NCBI RefSeq assembly: GCF_000830005.1
Contig: NZ_CP010407.1
Coordinates: 5,832,001-5,896,000 of the forward strand
Direction: 5' to 3'
DNA length: 64,000 nucleotides
Source: Streptomyces vietnamensis
GTDB lineage: Bacteria > Actinomycetota > Actinomycetes > Streptomycetales > Streptomycetaceae
Shown here: positions 25,368 to 33,856 of the stretch, piece by piece
Numbering within the stretch: the first letter of the stretch is position 1
Layout: each line of letters begins with the position of its first letter
The notes under the pieces: model-generated
The model's database searches: none
The model's input: only the letters and a program-made list of their open reading frames with translations
Told to the model about the DNA's origin: nothing
Program-made: the position numbers and the translations under genes

Positions 25368-27176
25368 ATGCTCAAGGCACGCCCCGACCTGCACTACGCG
25401 CCCGTCCCCGGCGGGGTCTACTTCAGCGGCGTCCGCGCCCAGTTCGTGCTGCGCGGCTCCGAGGTCCTGCACGCCGTCGCCCAGGGCTGCGTCCCGCTCC
25501 TGGAGGAGGGCACCGACGAGGACGCGCTCGTCGCCGGCATCGGCACGGAACGCGCCCGCCCCGCCGTCCGCCACCTCGTCGACAGGCTCCGCGAGAACGG
25601 ACTGCTCCTCGACCCGGCCGCGTTCACCGCCCCCGAGCCGCCCGCCGAGGTGCGGGAACGGCACGCCGAGTCCCTCGCCCGGCTCGAAGGCCTCCTCGAC
25701 GACCCGTACGGCGCGTTCGCCCGGCTCAGGGCCGCGACCGTGCTCGTCACCGGGCCGCCGGCCGCCACCGGGCCCGCCGTCCGGGGCCTGCGCCGCGCCG
25801 GCGTGGGGACGGTCCTCACGGAGGCGGGGGCCGAAGCCCCCGACGCCGTCCTCGACATCCGGGAGTCCCGCGAGGGCGACACCGACCCCGCACCCCCGTC
25901 CGAGGCGCCCCTGGTCGTGCCGGTCCGGATCGGCACCGGCGGCGTCACCCTCGTCGGACCGGCCCTCACCGGGCCCGGACACCCGGCCGTCCGCGACGCG
26001 TTCCACGACCGGGCCCGCGCCTGGGCCGCCGCCGGGTCCACCGCGCCCGCGCCCCGCCCCGTGGCGGACGCGCTCGCCGGGGCCCTCGCGGCCCAGCTGC
26101 TCGTCGACACCCTGACCGGTACGGCGGACGCGGGCGAGGCCCACGTCGTGCACGGGACGGACCTGGTCTCCGACCGGGTCACCGTCGGGGGAGCCCCCAT
26201 GGCGGCCGCGCCCGGCCGACCCGGCTCCCTCCCGCTCCCGACGCCCGAGGACCGTACGACGGAGGACGACGGCACAGCGGCGGAGGACCGCACGCACACC
26301 CTCGCCGGCGCCCCCGCCGACGACCTCCCCGAGCCGGACGAGGCGCGCGAGACCGCCGCCCCGCTCGCCGCCCGCTGGACCGGGCCGCTCGCCCTCGCCG
26401 AGGGCGCCGACCTGCCCCAGATGCCGCTCGCCCTGCGCGCCGCCGAGCTCCGCTCGGCCGGCCGCCCCACGACCACGGTCCTCGCCTGGGCCGCCCATCA
26501 GGAGACCGCCGCCGTCGCGGCGACCCTCCAGGCCCTGCGGGCCCTCATCCCCGGGGCGCCCACCCCGGCGGCAGGCCCGCACGCCCGCATCCCCGGGGCT
26601 CCCACCCCGGCGGCAGGGCTCACGCGGGAACACTGGCTCCTCGACGGCGCGTTGCGCCTGCTCGCCGAGGAGGCGGAGTTCCCGCCGGCGGAGACCGCCA
26701 CCCCGCACGTGCCGCCCGCGGCCCTCCCGGTGGGCGACCCCGCCGTGGCCGCGGGCGGCGGAGCCCCCGGGGGCACCGACCCCGAGGGCCTGCGGATCCT
26801 GTCCCGGCTCCGGGCCCTGCTCACGGAGGAACCCCTCGTACGGACAGCCTCCGTACCCGGACTCGACTGGCGGCTCGCCGAGGTGACCGCCGACGGCACC
26901 GCCCTCGGCCGCGCCTGGGGCGCCGACGCGGCCGAGGCCGCCCGGAACGCCCTGTGCACCGCGCTCGCCCGCACCCAGACCGCCGACCTGCCCGGCACGG
27001 TCGACCCGCTCTCCACCGACGCCCTGCTCCTCGCCGACCGCGCCGCCCTGGACGCCCTCCGCGCACAACTGGCCGCCACGGGACGGGCGTTCCGCGGCGA
27101 GGCCGTCCGCCACGACCCGGTGCTCGGCGAGCTCCCCCTCTGGTACGGCCCCGTGGAGGCCCACGATGCCCACTGA
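25368..27176 (+). CDS. Ocin-ThiF-like leader-binding partner of YcaO (TbtF-like)
   Basis: A 602-residue protein. The N-terminal 85 residues fit a winged-helix RiPP recognition element (HYAPVPGGVYFSGVRAQFVLRG). The next part resembles a decayed E1/ThiF fold (ATVLVTGPPAATGPAVRGLRRAGVGTV) without the ATP-binding residues. An Ala/Asp-rich linker near 280-330 and a second helical domain follow. Such proteins bring the leader peptide to the YcaO enzyme. The ATG at 25368 is chosen over GTG 25362 because GAGGAG sits 8 bases before it. A 14-residue in-frame duplication lies around residue 395. The gene overlaps the YcaO start by 11 bp. Confidence 0.8.
   Translation: MLKARPDLHYAPVPGGVYFSGVRAQFVLRGSEVLHAVAQGCVPLLEEGTDEDALVAGIGTERARPAVRHLVDRLRENGLLLDPAAFTAPEPPAEVRERHAESLARLEGLLDDPYGAFARLRAATVLVTGPPAATGPAVRGLRRAGVGTVLTEAGAEAPDAVLDIRESREGDTDPAPPSEAPLVVPVRIGTGGVTLVGPALTGPGHPAVRDAFHDRARAWAAAGSTAPAPRPVADALAGALAAQLLVDTLTGTADAGEAHVVHGTDLVSDRVTVGGAPMAAAPGRPGSLPLPTPEDRTTEDDGTAAEDRTHTLAGAPADDLPEPDEARETAAPLAARWTGPLALAEGADLPQMPLALRAAELRSAGRPTTTVLAWAAHQETAAVAATLQALRALIPGAPTPAAGPHARIPGAPTPAAGLTREHWLLDGALRLLAEEAEFPPAETATPHVPPAALPVGDPAVAAGGGAPGGTDPEGLRILSRLRALLTEEPLVRTASVPGLDWRLAEVTADGTALGRAWGADAAEAARNALCTALARTQTADLPGTVDPLSTDALLLADRAALDALRAQLAATGRAFRGEAVRHDPVLGELPLWYGPVEAHDAH
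26547..26619 (+). repeat. 42-bp near-duplicate inside the leader-binding gene
   Basis: ATCCCCGGGGC(G/T)CCCACC and the following GGCGGCAGG block occur at 26547 and again at 26589. The period of 42 bp keeps frame and repeats IPGAPTPAAG in the protein. Confidence 0.8.
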
Positions 27177-29088
27177 CACCCTCACGCTCGCCCTCGGCCC
27201 CGGGCTCGACGCCCTCCCCGCCGACGAGGCCTGGCGGGACGCGCTCGACGTCCTCGCCGGCCTCCTCCCCGAAGGGACCGTCGCCGCCGACCGGGGCTGG
27301 GACCTCGGCTGGGAGCGGGACCGGTTCGCCGAGGCCCGCGCCGCCGGCCGCCCCCATCTGTCCGTCCGGCTGCGCGCCGACGAGGTGCTCGTCGGCCCGC
27401 TCTGGCGGCCCGGCACCGACGCGGGCTGCGCCGGCTGCGCCGAGGTCCGCGACCGCACCGTCCCCGACCACCCCCTCGTCGGCGACCTCCGGCACGCGAC
27501 CGCCGCCCCGGGCCCCGGCGCGCCGCTCCTCCCCGAACTGCTCCGGGCGACCCTGGAGCACCTGGGGGAGCGGCCGCTCGGGCCCGGTGAACTCTTCGCC
27601 GTCTCCCCGCGCGGCCTGCGCCGCCACCGCATCGCCCGCAGCTTCCACTGCCCGCTCTGCGGCCCGGCGTACGAGGAGCTCGACGGCACCGACACCCCGG
27701 CGCCGCTCGCGCTGACCGACCGGCCCGCGTTCCCGGACGACTCCACCCGCACGGCCGCGAGCCGGCTCGTCGAGCGCGGGGTCCTCCAGGAGCGCCTGGT
27801 CGACGAGCGGTTCGGACCCGTCAGGGCGCTGCTCCGCGAGTCCCGCGCGCCCTTCGCGATGAGCATGGCCGTGGTGCCGGACGCCCCGGCGATGGGCCAC
27901 GGGCGCGCCCGTACCTTCGCCGAGACCGGACCGGTCGCGATCCTGGAGGCGTACGAGCGGCTCGCGGGCTTCCCGTACGACCTGCCCGTCCTCACCCACC
28001 GCTCGTACCGGGAGGTCGCCGGCCACGCCGTCGACCCGGCCGGGCTCGGGCAGTACACCGCCGAGCAGCTCGCCCACCCCACCAGCCGGGCCACGCCCTT
28101 CGACGCGGACACCCCGATGGACTGGGTGTGGGGCCACGACCTCGACGACGGGCGGCCGCTGCTCGTCCCCGCCGACCACGCCTTCTACCAGTACGAGTAC
28201 AACCACCGCCGGGACCGCAGGGCCGCCCGCGAGGCCGGGACCCCGGGCCGCAAGCACTACTTCTACGAGTCGTCCAGCGGCTGCGCCGTCGGCGCGAACC
28301 TCGAAGAGGCCGCCCTGCACTCGCTGTTCGAGCTCGCGGAGCGGGACGCGTTCCTGCTCTCCTGGCACCGGGCGGCCCCGCTGCCCACCATCCCGAACCA
28401 CACCCTCACCGACCCCACCAGCCGCGCCATGATCGAGCTGATGGAGTCGCGCGGCTTCGACGTCCATCTCCTCGTCGCCACCCGCGACATCGCCCTGCCC
28501 GTCGTCTGGGTCCTCGCGGTGAACCGTCTCAACCCCTTCCCCGCGACCTTCTCCTCGGCGGGCTCCGGCGCCGACCCGCAGTCCGCGATCCGCGGCGCCC
28601 TGCGCGAGGTCGCCCAGCTCGTCACCAACCCCGTCGACTGGACCCGCGAGACCGTCGAGCCGATGGTCGAGGACCCGTGGCTGGTCCAGGAGCTGGAGGA
28701 CCACGTCCGCTTCTCGTCCCTGCCCGAGACCGCCGCGCGCGCCACCGCCGCCCTCGGCGGGCCCCGGGTCACACTGGACGAGGCCTTCCCCGACTGGCCC
28801 GGCCGGCTCGACCGCGGCTCCGGCGGGGACGTGCGCGGCGCCCTGGACTTCGTCCGCGGCCTCTTCGCGGAGGCCGGACTCGACCGGATCGTCCTCGTCG
28901 ACCAGACGAGCCGCGAACACGCCGACGCGGGCATCCACGTGGCCCGCGCCGTCGTCCCCGGCATCCTCCCGATGTGCTTCGGCCACGCCCAGCAGCGCCT
29001 CGCGGGCCTGCCCCGGCTCACCGCCGCGCTGCGCGGCACCGCCCAGGAACACCGGGCCCTGCCCCTCGACCCCCACCCGTTCCCGTGA
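27166..29088 (+). CDS. YcaO cyclodehydratase (TbtG-like)
   Basis: A 640-residue enzyme that would use ATP to cyclise Cys/Ser/Thr to azolines. The N-terminal part has a four-Cys zinc site, GCAGC (88, 91) and HCPLC (163, 166). The YcaO domain follows with ESSSGCAVGANLEEAALHSLFELAERDAFLL as the nucleotide-binding core. The protein ends in P-H-P-F-P, the C-terminal P-x-P-x-P motif of azoline-forming YcaOs. The ATG at 27166 has GGAGG before it inside the preceding gene. The stop overlaps the next GTG. All key parts are present, so it should be active with the partner at 25368. Confidence 0.93.
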   Translation: MPTDTLTLALGPGLDALPADEAWRDALDVLAGLLPEGTVAADRGWDLGWERDRFAEARAAGRPHLSVRLRADEVLVGPLWRPGTDAGCAGCAEVRDRTVPDHPLVGDLRHATAAPGPGAPLLPELLRATLEHLGERPLGPGELFAVSPRGLRRHRIARSFHCPLCGPAYEELDGTDTPAPLALTDRPAFPDDSTRTAASRLVERGVLQERLVDERFGPVRALLRESRAPFAMSMAVVPDAPAMGHGRARTFAETGPVAILEAYERLAGFPYDLPVLTHRSYREVAGHAVDPAGLGQYTAEQLAHPTSRATPFDADTPMDWVWGHDLDDGRPLLVPADHAFYQYEYNHRRDRRAAREAGTPGRKHYFYESSSGCAVGANLEEAALHSLFELAERDAFLLSWHRAAPLPTIPNHTLTDPTSRAMIELMESRGFDVHLLVATRDIALPVVWVLAVNRLNPFPATFSSAGSGADPQSAIRGALREVAQLVTNPVDWTRETVEPMVEDPWLVQELEDHVRFSSLPETAARATAALGGPRVTLDEAFPDWPGRLDRGSGGDVRGALDFVRGLFAEAGLDRIVLVDQTSREHADAGIHVARAVVPGILPMCFGHAQQRLAGLPRLTAALRGTAQEHRALPLDPHPFP

Positions 29089-30695
29089 CGGCGCCCCCGC
29101 GCGCCCGCAGGCGCGGCCCCGTCGACCTGCCCGGCCCCGAGGGCGACAACAGCATCGCCCGCGAGCCCCTCTGGTACGCGTACGGGGCCGGGGACGACGC
29201 ACCGGAGGCACCCCCGTGGACCTGGGTGCCGCAGCCGCCGCCCGACACGCACACACCGCCCCCGCCACCGCGCGGGGGCGGCCCGCGCGAGGCCCTGCCC
29301 CTCGGCACCCACGACCGGCTCGCGGCCCTGCCGTTCCCGCACCTGCCGTTCCCGCACCCGCCGGGAGCCGGCCCGCGGACGGCCGGCCCGGACCCGGCCC
29401 CGGCGCAGCCGGCCGCGACCCCGGCCCCGCCCACGGCGCCCGCGCACGCGGCCGAACCGGACGCCGTCCGGCTCGGCCGCGCCCTCGTGACCGCCTTCGG
29501 GCCCCAGCGCCGCGAGCCGGAGAACCCCTACAACGACCACCGGCCCTATGCCTCGCCCCGATGCCTCTTCCCCGTCCACGCCTTCGTGGACGGGGGCGCG
29601 GGCATGCCGTGGCGCCTCCTCGAGCCGGACCGGCACGCCCTCACCGGCACCCCGGCCGCGCCCGCCGGCAACGTCGTCCTCACCGGCCGGTACACGACCG
29701 TGCCGCCCGCCTACCAGTGGTTCCGCGGCTCCCTCGTCGCCATCGAACTCGGCTTCGTGCTCCGGGCGTTGAGCCTCGGGCTCGAACTCTTCGGCGTGCC
29801 CGCGCGGCTCCGGCCCCCCGGCCCCGACGCCCACGCCCTGCTGCCCGACCTGGGCCTCGACGACGCCTGGGCCTGGTCCCTGCCGTTCGTCGTGGAGACG
29901 ACCGGGGCGGAACCGGCGCCCGCCGGCGGGGGGCCCCTGCCGGAGCCCCCCGCGCACCTCGACGACACCGACCCGTCCCTCGCCGCCCTGATCCGCGTCA
30001 ACCGCGAACAGACCTACGGTGGCGCCCCCGCCCCCCTCACCACCGCCGTCCCCCGGGGCCTCGGCCCCTCGGCGGCCGTGGCGGACTGGGCCGAGCTGCT
30101 GTGGCGGCGCCACTCCGGACGGATGCCGCGCGCCCTGCACGGCATGAGCGGCCGCCGCGCGCGCGTACCCGCCGAGGCGCTCGACAGCGCCGTCCGCTGG
30201 CTCGCCGTCCCCCCGCCGGGACCCGAACTGGCCGCCGCCTTCGAGGCCTTGAAGGTCACCGCGGTCGTCCACGGCGTCGACGGTGCCACCGACGGCGTCC
30301 ACCGGCTGCGGGACGGCGCCGCGCACCTGCTGCGCGCCGACCCGACCGCGCCCGAACGCCTGGAGGAGCAGTACGGCTACGGCGTCTCGCCCGTCAACGG
30401 CTGCGGCATCCGCGACGCCCCGCTCACCGTCTTCCTCTCGGTCCGGACCCGGGAGCTCTTCGAGCGCCTCGGCCGCGCCGGCTGGGGCGCCGTCCAGCAC
30501 GCCGCCGGCTGGGCCGCGCACGGGCTCTGCCTGTCCGCCGCCGCCTCCGGCCTCTTCGCCCGCCCGGTGCGGGCGTTCAAGGAGATCCCCATCCAGCGCG
30601 TCCTCGGCCTCGACCCGGACGAGATGATCGTCCTGTCCGTGGTCGTGGGAGTACCGCGGCCCACCGGCGGCGCGCTGCTCGACCTCAGACTCTGA
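29085..30695 (+). CDS. Azoline dehydrogenase, SagB/nitroreductase type (TbtE-like)
   Basis: A 536-residue flavoenzyme expected to oxidise azolines to azoles. It opens RRRGPVDLPGPEGDNSIAREP, a start common to TOMM dehydrogenases in thiopeptide clusters, then has a Pro/Ala-rich linker to about residue 125 and two nitroreductase-like halves. LLWRRHSGRMP resembles the flavin-binding start, and PVNGCGIRDAPLTVF and GAVQHAAGWAAHGLCLSAA lie later. The GTG at 29085 overlaps the YcaO stop (GTGA), so it is translationally coupled. The gene order B-F-G-E matches known thiopeptide operons. Confidence 0.87.
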   Translation: MTAPPRARRRGPVDLPGPEGDNSIAREPLWYAYGAGDDAPEAPPWTWVPQPPPDTHTPPPPPRGGGPREALPLGTHDRLAALPFPHLPFPHPPGAGPRTAGPDPAPAQPAATPAPPTAPAHAAEPDAVRLGRALVTAFGPQRREPENPYNDHRPYASPRCLFPVHAFVDGGAGMPWRLLEPDRHALTGTPAAPAGNVVLTGRYTTVPPAYQWFRGSLVAIELGFVLRALSLGLELFGVPARLRPPGPDAHALLPDLGLDDAWAWSLPFVVETTGAEPAPAGGGPLPEPPAHLDDTDPSLAALIRVNREQTYGGAPAPLTTAVPRGLGPSAAVADWAELLWRRHSGRMPRALHGMSGRRARVPAEALDSAVRWLAVPPPGPELAAAFEALKVTAVVHGVDGATDGVHRLRDGAAHLLRADPTAPERLEEQYGYGVSPVNGCGIRDAPLTVFLSVRTRELFERLGRAGWGAVQHAAGWAAHGLCLSAAASGLFARPVRAFKEIPIQRVLGLDPDEMIVLSVVVGVPRPTGGALLDLRL

Positions 30696-30704
30696 AGGAG
30701 CGAC

Positions 30705-31649
30705 GTGACCCCGCCACCCGATCACCGGCCCACCGAGTGGACCGCCTGGCACCTCCACCTCGGCACCACGGCCCGGTCGGCCCACGACCGGGTCGTCACC
30801 GACGTCATCGGCCCCACCGTCCGCGAACTCGCCCCCGGCACGCCGTGGTTCTTCATCCGCTACTGGCAGTCGGGCCCCCATCTGCGGCTGCGCGTCGGCG
30901 ACCTCGACGCCCCCGCGCGCGCCCGCGTCGAGGCCGCGCTCACCGAACGCCTCGCCGTGGCCGGCGCGCCCGCACCGGGCGAGGAGCCGCTGGACCCCGC
31001 CGCCTACCGCAGCGGGGCCGAGCGGCTCGCCGCCGCCGGCGAGACCGGCGAGAACACCACCGTGAAGGACCTGCTGCCGCCCGGCGTCCACCCGGCCGTC
31101 TACGAGCCGGAGTTCGACCGGTACGGCGGTACGGCCCTGATGCCGGCCGCGGAGTCCCTCTTCACCCTCTCCAGCACCCTGGTCCTCGCCGCGCTCCCGA
31201 AGGTGACGGGCGAACGGCAGCGCGCGGCGCTCGCCCTGCGCGGCACCCTCGCCGTCGCCGCCGCCCTCGGGGACCCGGCGGAGCGCGCGTACTACTACGC
31301 CCACGGCCTCGGCGCCTGGCGCGCCTGGGCCGCCGAGGCCGGCCACCCGGCCGCCCTCCTCGACACGATCACCCGCGTCGAGGGGGCGGTCGCCCTCGAC
31401 CCCGAGGCCCACGGCCCCTTCGCCGGCTGGCACGCCCGCCTCGCCGCGCACGCCGAGGAGATCAGGGCGCACTCCCCGGCCCACCCCGGCATGGTCCTCT
31501 TCTCGCACGCGCACATGCTCCACAACCGGCTGGGCCTGAGCCTCCTGGAGGAGCTCCGCACGTACGCGGTGCTCGCCCACGCCTTTCCCCTGCCCGAGCA
31601 CGCCCCCGTACCGCACGGCACCGCTTCCCCCGAGGTGCCCGCCGCGTGA
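30705..31649 (+). CDS. Thiopeptide-type elimination protein (SpaB_C; TclL/TbtC-like)
   Basis: A 314-residue stand-alone LanB elimination domain that would remove glutamate from activated Ser/Thr to give dehydroalanine or dehydrobutyrine. Typical motifs are FFIRYWQSGPHLRLR (around 46-60) and YEPEFDRYGG (around 130), and a HMLHNRLGLS block sits near the C-terminus. Length is as expected for the split form. The GTG at 30705 has GAAGGAG at ideal spacing and starts 9 bp after the previous stop. It is the last gene of the maturation operon and ends at a perfect hairpin shared with the convergent ABC genes. Confidence 0.88.
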   Translation: MTPPPDHRPTEWTAWHLHLGTTARSAHDRVVTDVIGPTVRELAPGTPWFFIRYWQSGPHLRLRVGDLDAPARARVEAALTERLAVAGAPAPGEEPLDPAAYRSGAERLAAAGETGENTTVKDLLPPGVHPAVYEPEFDRYGGTALMPAAESLFTLSSTLVLAALPKVTGERQRAALALRGTLAVAAALGDPAERAYYYAHGLGAWRAWAAEAGHPAALLDTITRVEGAVALDPEAHGPFAGWHARLAAHAEEIRAHSPAHPGMVLFSHAHMLHNRLGLSLLEELRTYAVLAHAFPLPEHAPVPHGTASPEVPAA

Positions 31650-31677
31650 CCCCCGCCCCCCACGGGGTCACAGCAGG

Positions 31678-31706
31678 AGGCCCGGCCGGGAAACCCGGCC
31701 GGGCCT
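31678..31706. terminator. Perfect bidirectional hairpin
   Basis: A 13-bp stem AGGCCCGGCCGGG with its complement around AAA, between the elimination gene and the ABC permease gene, which are convergent. Confidence 0.85.
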
Positions 31707-31725
31707 TCCTGATGAGGTCCCCCGA

Positions 31726-32556
31726 CTACTCGGGGCGCGGGTCCCAGCGGAAGCTGCGGACGGCGATCAGGGCGCCGACGACACCCCAGGCGGCGAGGAC
31801 GGCGAGGTCACGCCACTGGAAGCCGGCGTCCTGGGTGAAGAGCGCCAGCATCGCGTCGTTGAACGGCTTCACGGGCAGCAGGCCCGCGATGTTGTTGAGC
31901 AGCTCGGCGTGGATCGGGAAGTAGCTGCCGGAGATGAAGACCAGCGGGAACTGGATGAACTGCACGACGGCCGGTGCCGCCTCCGAGTTCTTGATCAGCG
32001 AGGCCACACCGACGCCGAGCGCGCAGAAGCTGGCCGCGCCGAGCACCAGGGTGAGGAGCACCGCGCCCCAGTGGGTGGGCAGGTCGACTCCGTAGAGCGC
32101 GCCGATGCCGAAGACGAGGGCGACGTCCACGATGCTGACGACCACGCAGTGCACGAGCAGGCCCGCGAAGTACACCCAGGCGGGCAGCGGGGTGGCGTGC
32201 AGCCGCTTGAGGACGCCGGTCTGCCGGCGCATCGCGAGGACGATCGCCAACTGGCCGTAGCAGGCGCCGAGTACGGACACGGCGGCGATCACCGGCGTGT
32301 AGTACTGCATGCCGGTGAGGCCGAAGAAGAACTCCTGGCCCTCGCTGCCGCTGAAGACGGCGCCGAAGATGCCGATGATGACGATCGGCAGCACGAAGGT
32401 GAAGACCATCGACTGCGGGTTGCGCCAGAACGACAGCTGTTCGTAGCGGATCTGATGGCCGAGCAGGGCGAGCGGGTTCCGCTCGCGGTACGCGTCCGCG
32501 CGCGCGGACGGGGCCGCCGTCGCGGTCTCGGCGGTCGGGGGGATCAGGGTGGTCAT
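31726..32556 (-). CDS. ABC-2 type transporter permease
   Basis: A 276-residue membrane subunit. A cytoplasmic N-terminus (to about 45) precedes six hydrophobic segments, with the ABC-2 family pattern QFIQFPLVFISGSYFPIHAELL toward the end. With the ATPase encoded just upstream (4-bp ATGA overlap) it forms an exporter of the DrrB/NodJ type. Position at the end of the RiPP operon makes product export or self-resistance likely, though that is inferred. Length is normal. Confidence 0.9.
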   Translation of the reverse strand: MTTLIPPTAETATAAPSARADAYRERNPLALLGHQIRYEQLSFWRNPQSMVFTFVLPIVIIGIFGAVFSGSEGQEFFFGLTGMQYYTPVIAAVSVLGACYGQLAIVLAMRRQTGVLKRLHATPLPAWVYFAGLLVHCVVVSIVDVALVFGIGALYGVDLPTHWGAVLLTLVLGAASFCALGVGVASLIKNSEAAPAVVQFIQFPLVFISGSYFPIHAELLNNIAGLLPVKPFNDAMLALFTQDAGFQWRDLAVLAAWGVVGALIAVRSFRWDPRPE

Positions 32557-33542
32557 GAGCGGCTCCGTCCGGGTCGGCGGCCTCGTCCCGCGGGCGCCTT
32601 GCGCCCCCGCGCGGACGACGGCGAGGAGGCTTCCTGCTGTACGTACTCGCTGGTCAGGCTCAGGTACACGTCCTCGAGGGTGGGCTGCTCGACGGTCAGC
32701 CGGTCCAGCGGCGTGCCCCGGTCGAGGGCCCAGCCGGTCAGCCGGTGCAGCGCGGCCGTCGGTTCCGTCGTCTCGGCCGTCACGAGGCCGTCCTCCACGT
32801 CGCTCACCGGCAGGGGGACGTCGCCGAGTGCGGCGCCGGCCGGGAGCGCGAAGCGGATCCGGGTCTGGGCGCTGTCGCGTCCGCCGAGCGTGTCCGGGGT
32901 GCCGGAGGCGACGATCCGGCCCTCGGCGATGACGACGACCGAGTCGGCGAGGGCCTGGGCCTCGTCCATGTAGTGGGTGGTGAGGACGATGGTGGTGCCG
33001 TCGTCACGCAGGTTGCGCACGACGTCCCAGGCGCCGCGGCGGGCGTTCGGGTCGAAGCCGGTGGTCGGCTCGTCGAGGAAGAGCAGCTTCGGCCGGCCGA
33101 CGACGCCGAGGGCCAGGTCGAGACGGCGCTTCTGGCCGCCGGACAGGTCCTTGACCTTGGCGCCCTTCTTCTCGTTCAGGCCGACGAGGTCGAGGAGTTC
33201 GTCGACGTTCCGCGGGTCCGGGTAGTAGCCGGCGTTCCGCGCGACGGTCTCCCGCACGGACAGGTACGGCTCGACGGCGATGTCCTGGAGGACCAGGCCG
33301 ACCTGGCCGCGCAGCCAGTGGCCGTCGGCCTTGACGCCGGGGTCGCGGCCGAGGACCTCGACGCGGCCGCCGTCGCGGTCGCGGAAGCCCTCCAGGATCT
33401 CCAGGGTGGTGGTCTTGCCCGCGCCGTTCGGCCCGAGCAGGGCGAAGATCTCGCCCTCGGCGACGGTGAAGTCGACGCCGCGTACGGCCTCGTGGTCGCC
33501 GTACCGCTTCTGCAGGCCTTCGACGGCCACCGCGGCGGTCAC
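32553..33542 (-). CDS. ABC transporter ATPase (DrrA-like)
   Basis: A 329-residue ATPase. Walker A is GPNGAGKTTT (around 35-44), the signature LSGGQKRRLDLALG and Walker B LLFLDEPTTGFDP, with the switch His in LTTHYMDEAQ. A C-terminal extension of about 100 residues is typical of drug-exporting DrrA-type ATPases. The stop overlaps the permease start, making one two-gene operon on the minus strand. Probable export or immunity for the RiPP. The ATG/GTG region is at 33542, with GGAGGG a few bases upstream. Confidence 0.92.
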   Translation of the reverse strand: MTAAVAVEGLQKRYGDHEAVRGVDFTVAEGEIFALLGPNGAGKTTTLEILEGFRDRDGGRVEVLGRDPGVKADGHWLRGQVGLVLQDIAVEPYLSVRETVARNAGYYPDPRNVDELLDLVGLNEKKGAKVKDLSGGQKRRLDLALGVVGRPKLLFLDEPTTGFDPNARRGAWDVVRNLRDDGTTIVLTTHYMDEAQALADSVVVIAEGRIVASGTPDTLGGRDSAQTRIRFALPAGAALGDVPLPVSDVEDGLVTAETTEPTAALHRLTGWALDRGTPLDRLTVEQPTLEDVYLSLTSEYVQQEASSPSSARGRKAPAGRGRRPGRSRS

Positions 33543-33856
33543 CGCGGTCCCTCCGCTCGTGTCACTGTGTGCCTCCCGATCTCGTGGGACGTCGTGGGGT
33601 CGTCGCCCACAGACGGACTCCGGGGCGCGGCCTCGACGTTAGGCGCGGGAGCACGGTCAGGAGCGGGCGCGCGGGGGTGCCGGTGACGGACGTCATGGAA
33701 GCCGCGACAGTTGTCAGCGCGGGCCGTGACCCGCGTTGTCGGGGGCGGCCGGCCCGCCCATGCTCGGGGTGCGGCGGACGGCCGGGACCGGGGGGAGACC
33801 ACGGCCGGCGACGCCGAAGTGCCGACACGGAAGCGACGCGGAAGGCGGTCTCAAAG
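33543..33856. other. Intergenic region between exporter and monooxygenase
   Basis: About 310 bp of divergent spacer. No convincing gene and no strong hairpin; it should hold promoters for the ABC operon and the monooxygenase. Its GC-rich open frames have no ribosome binding site or family pattern. Confidence 0.4.
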
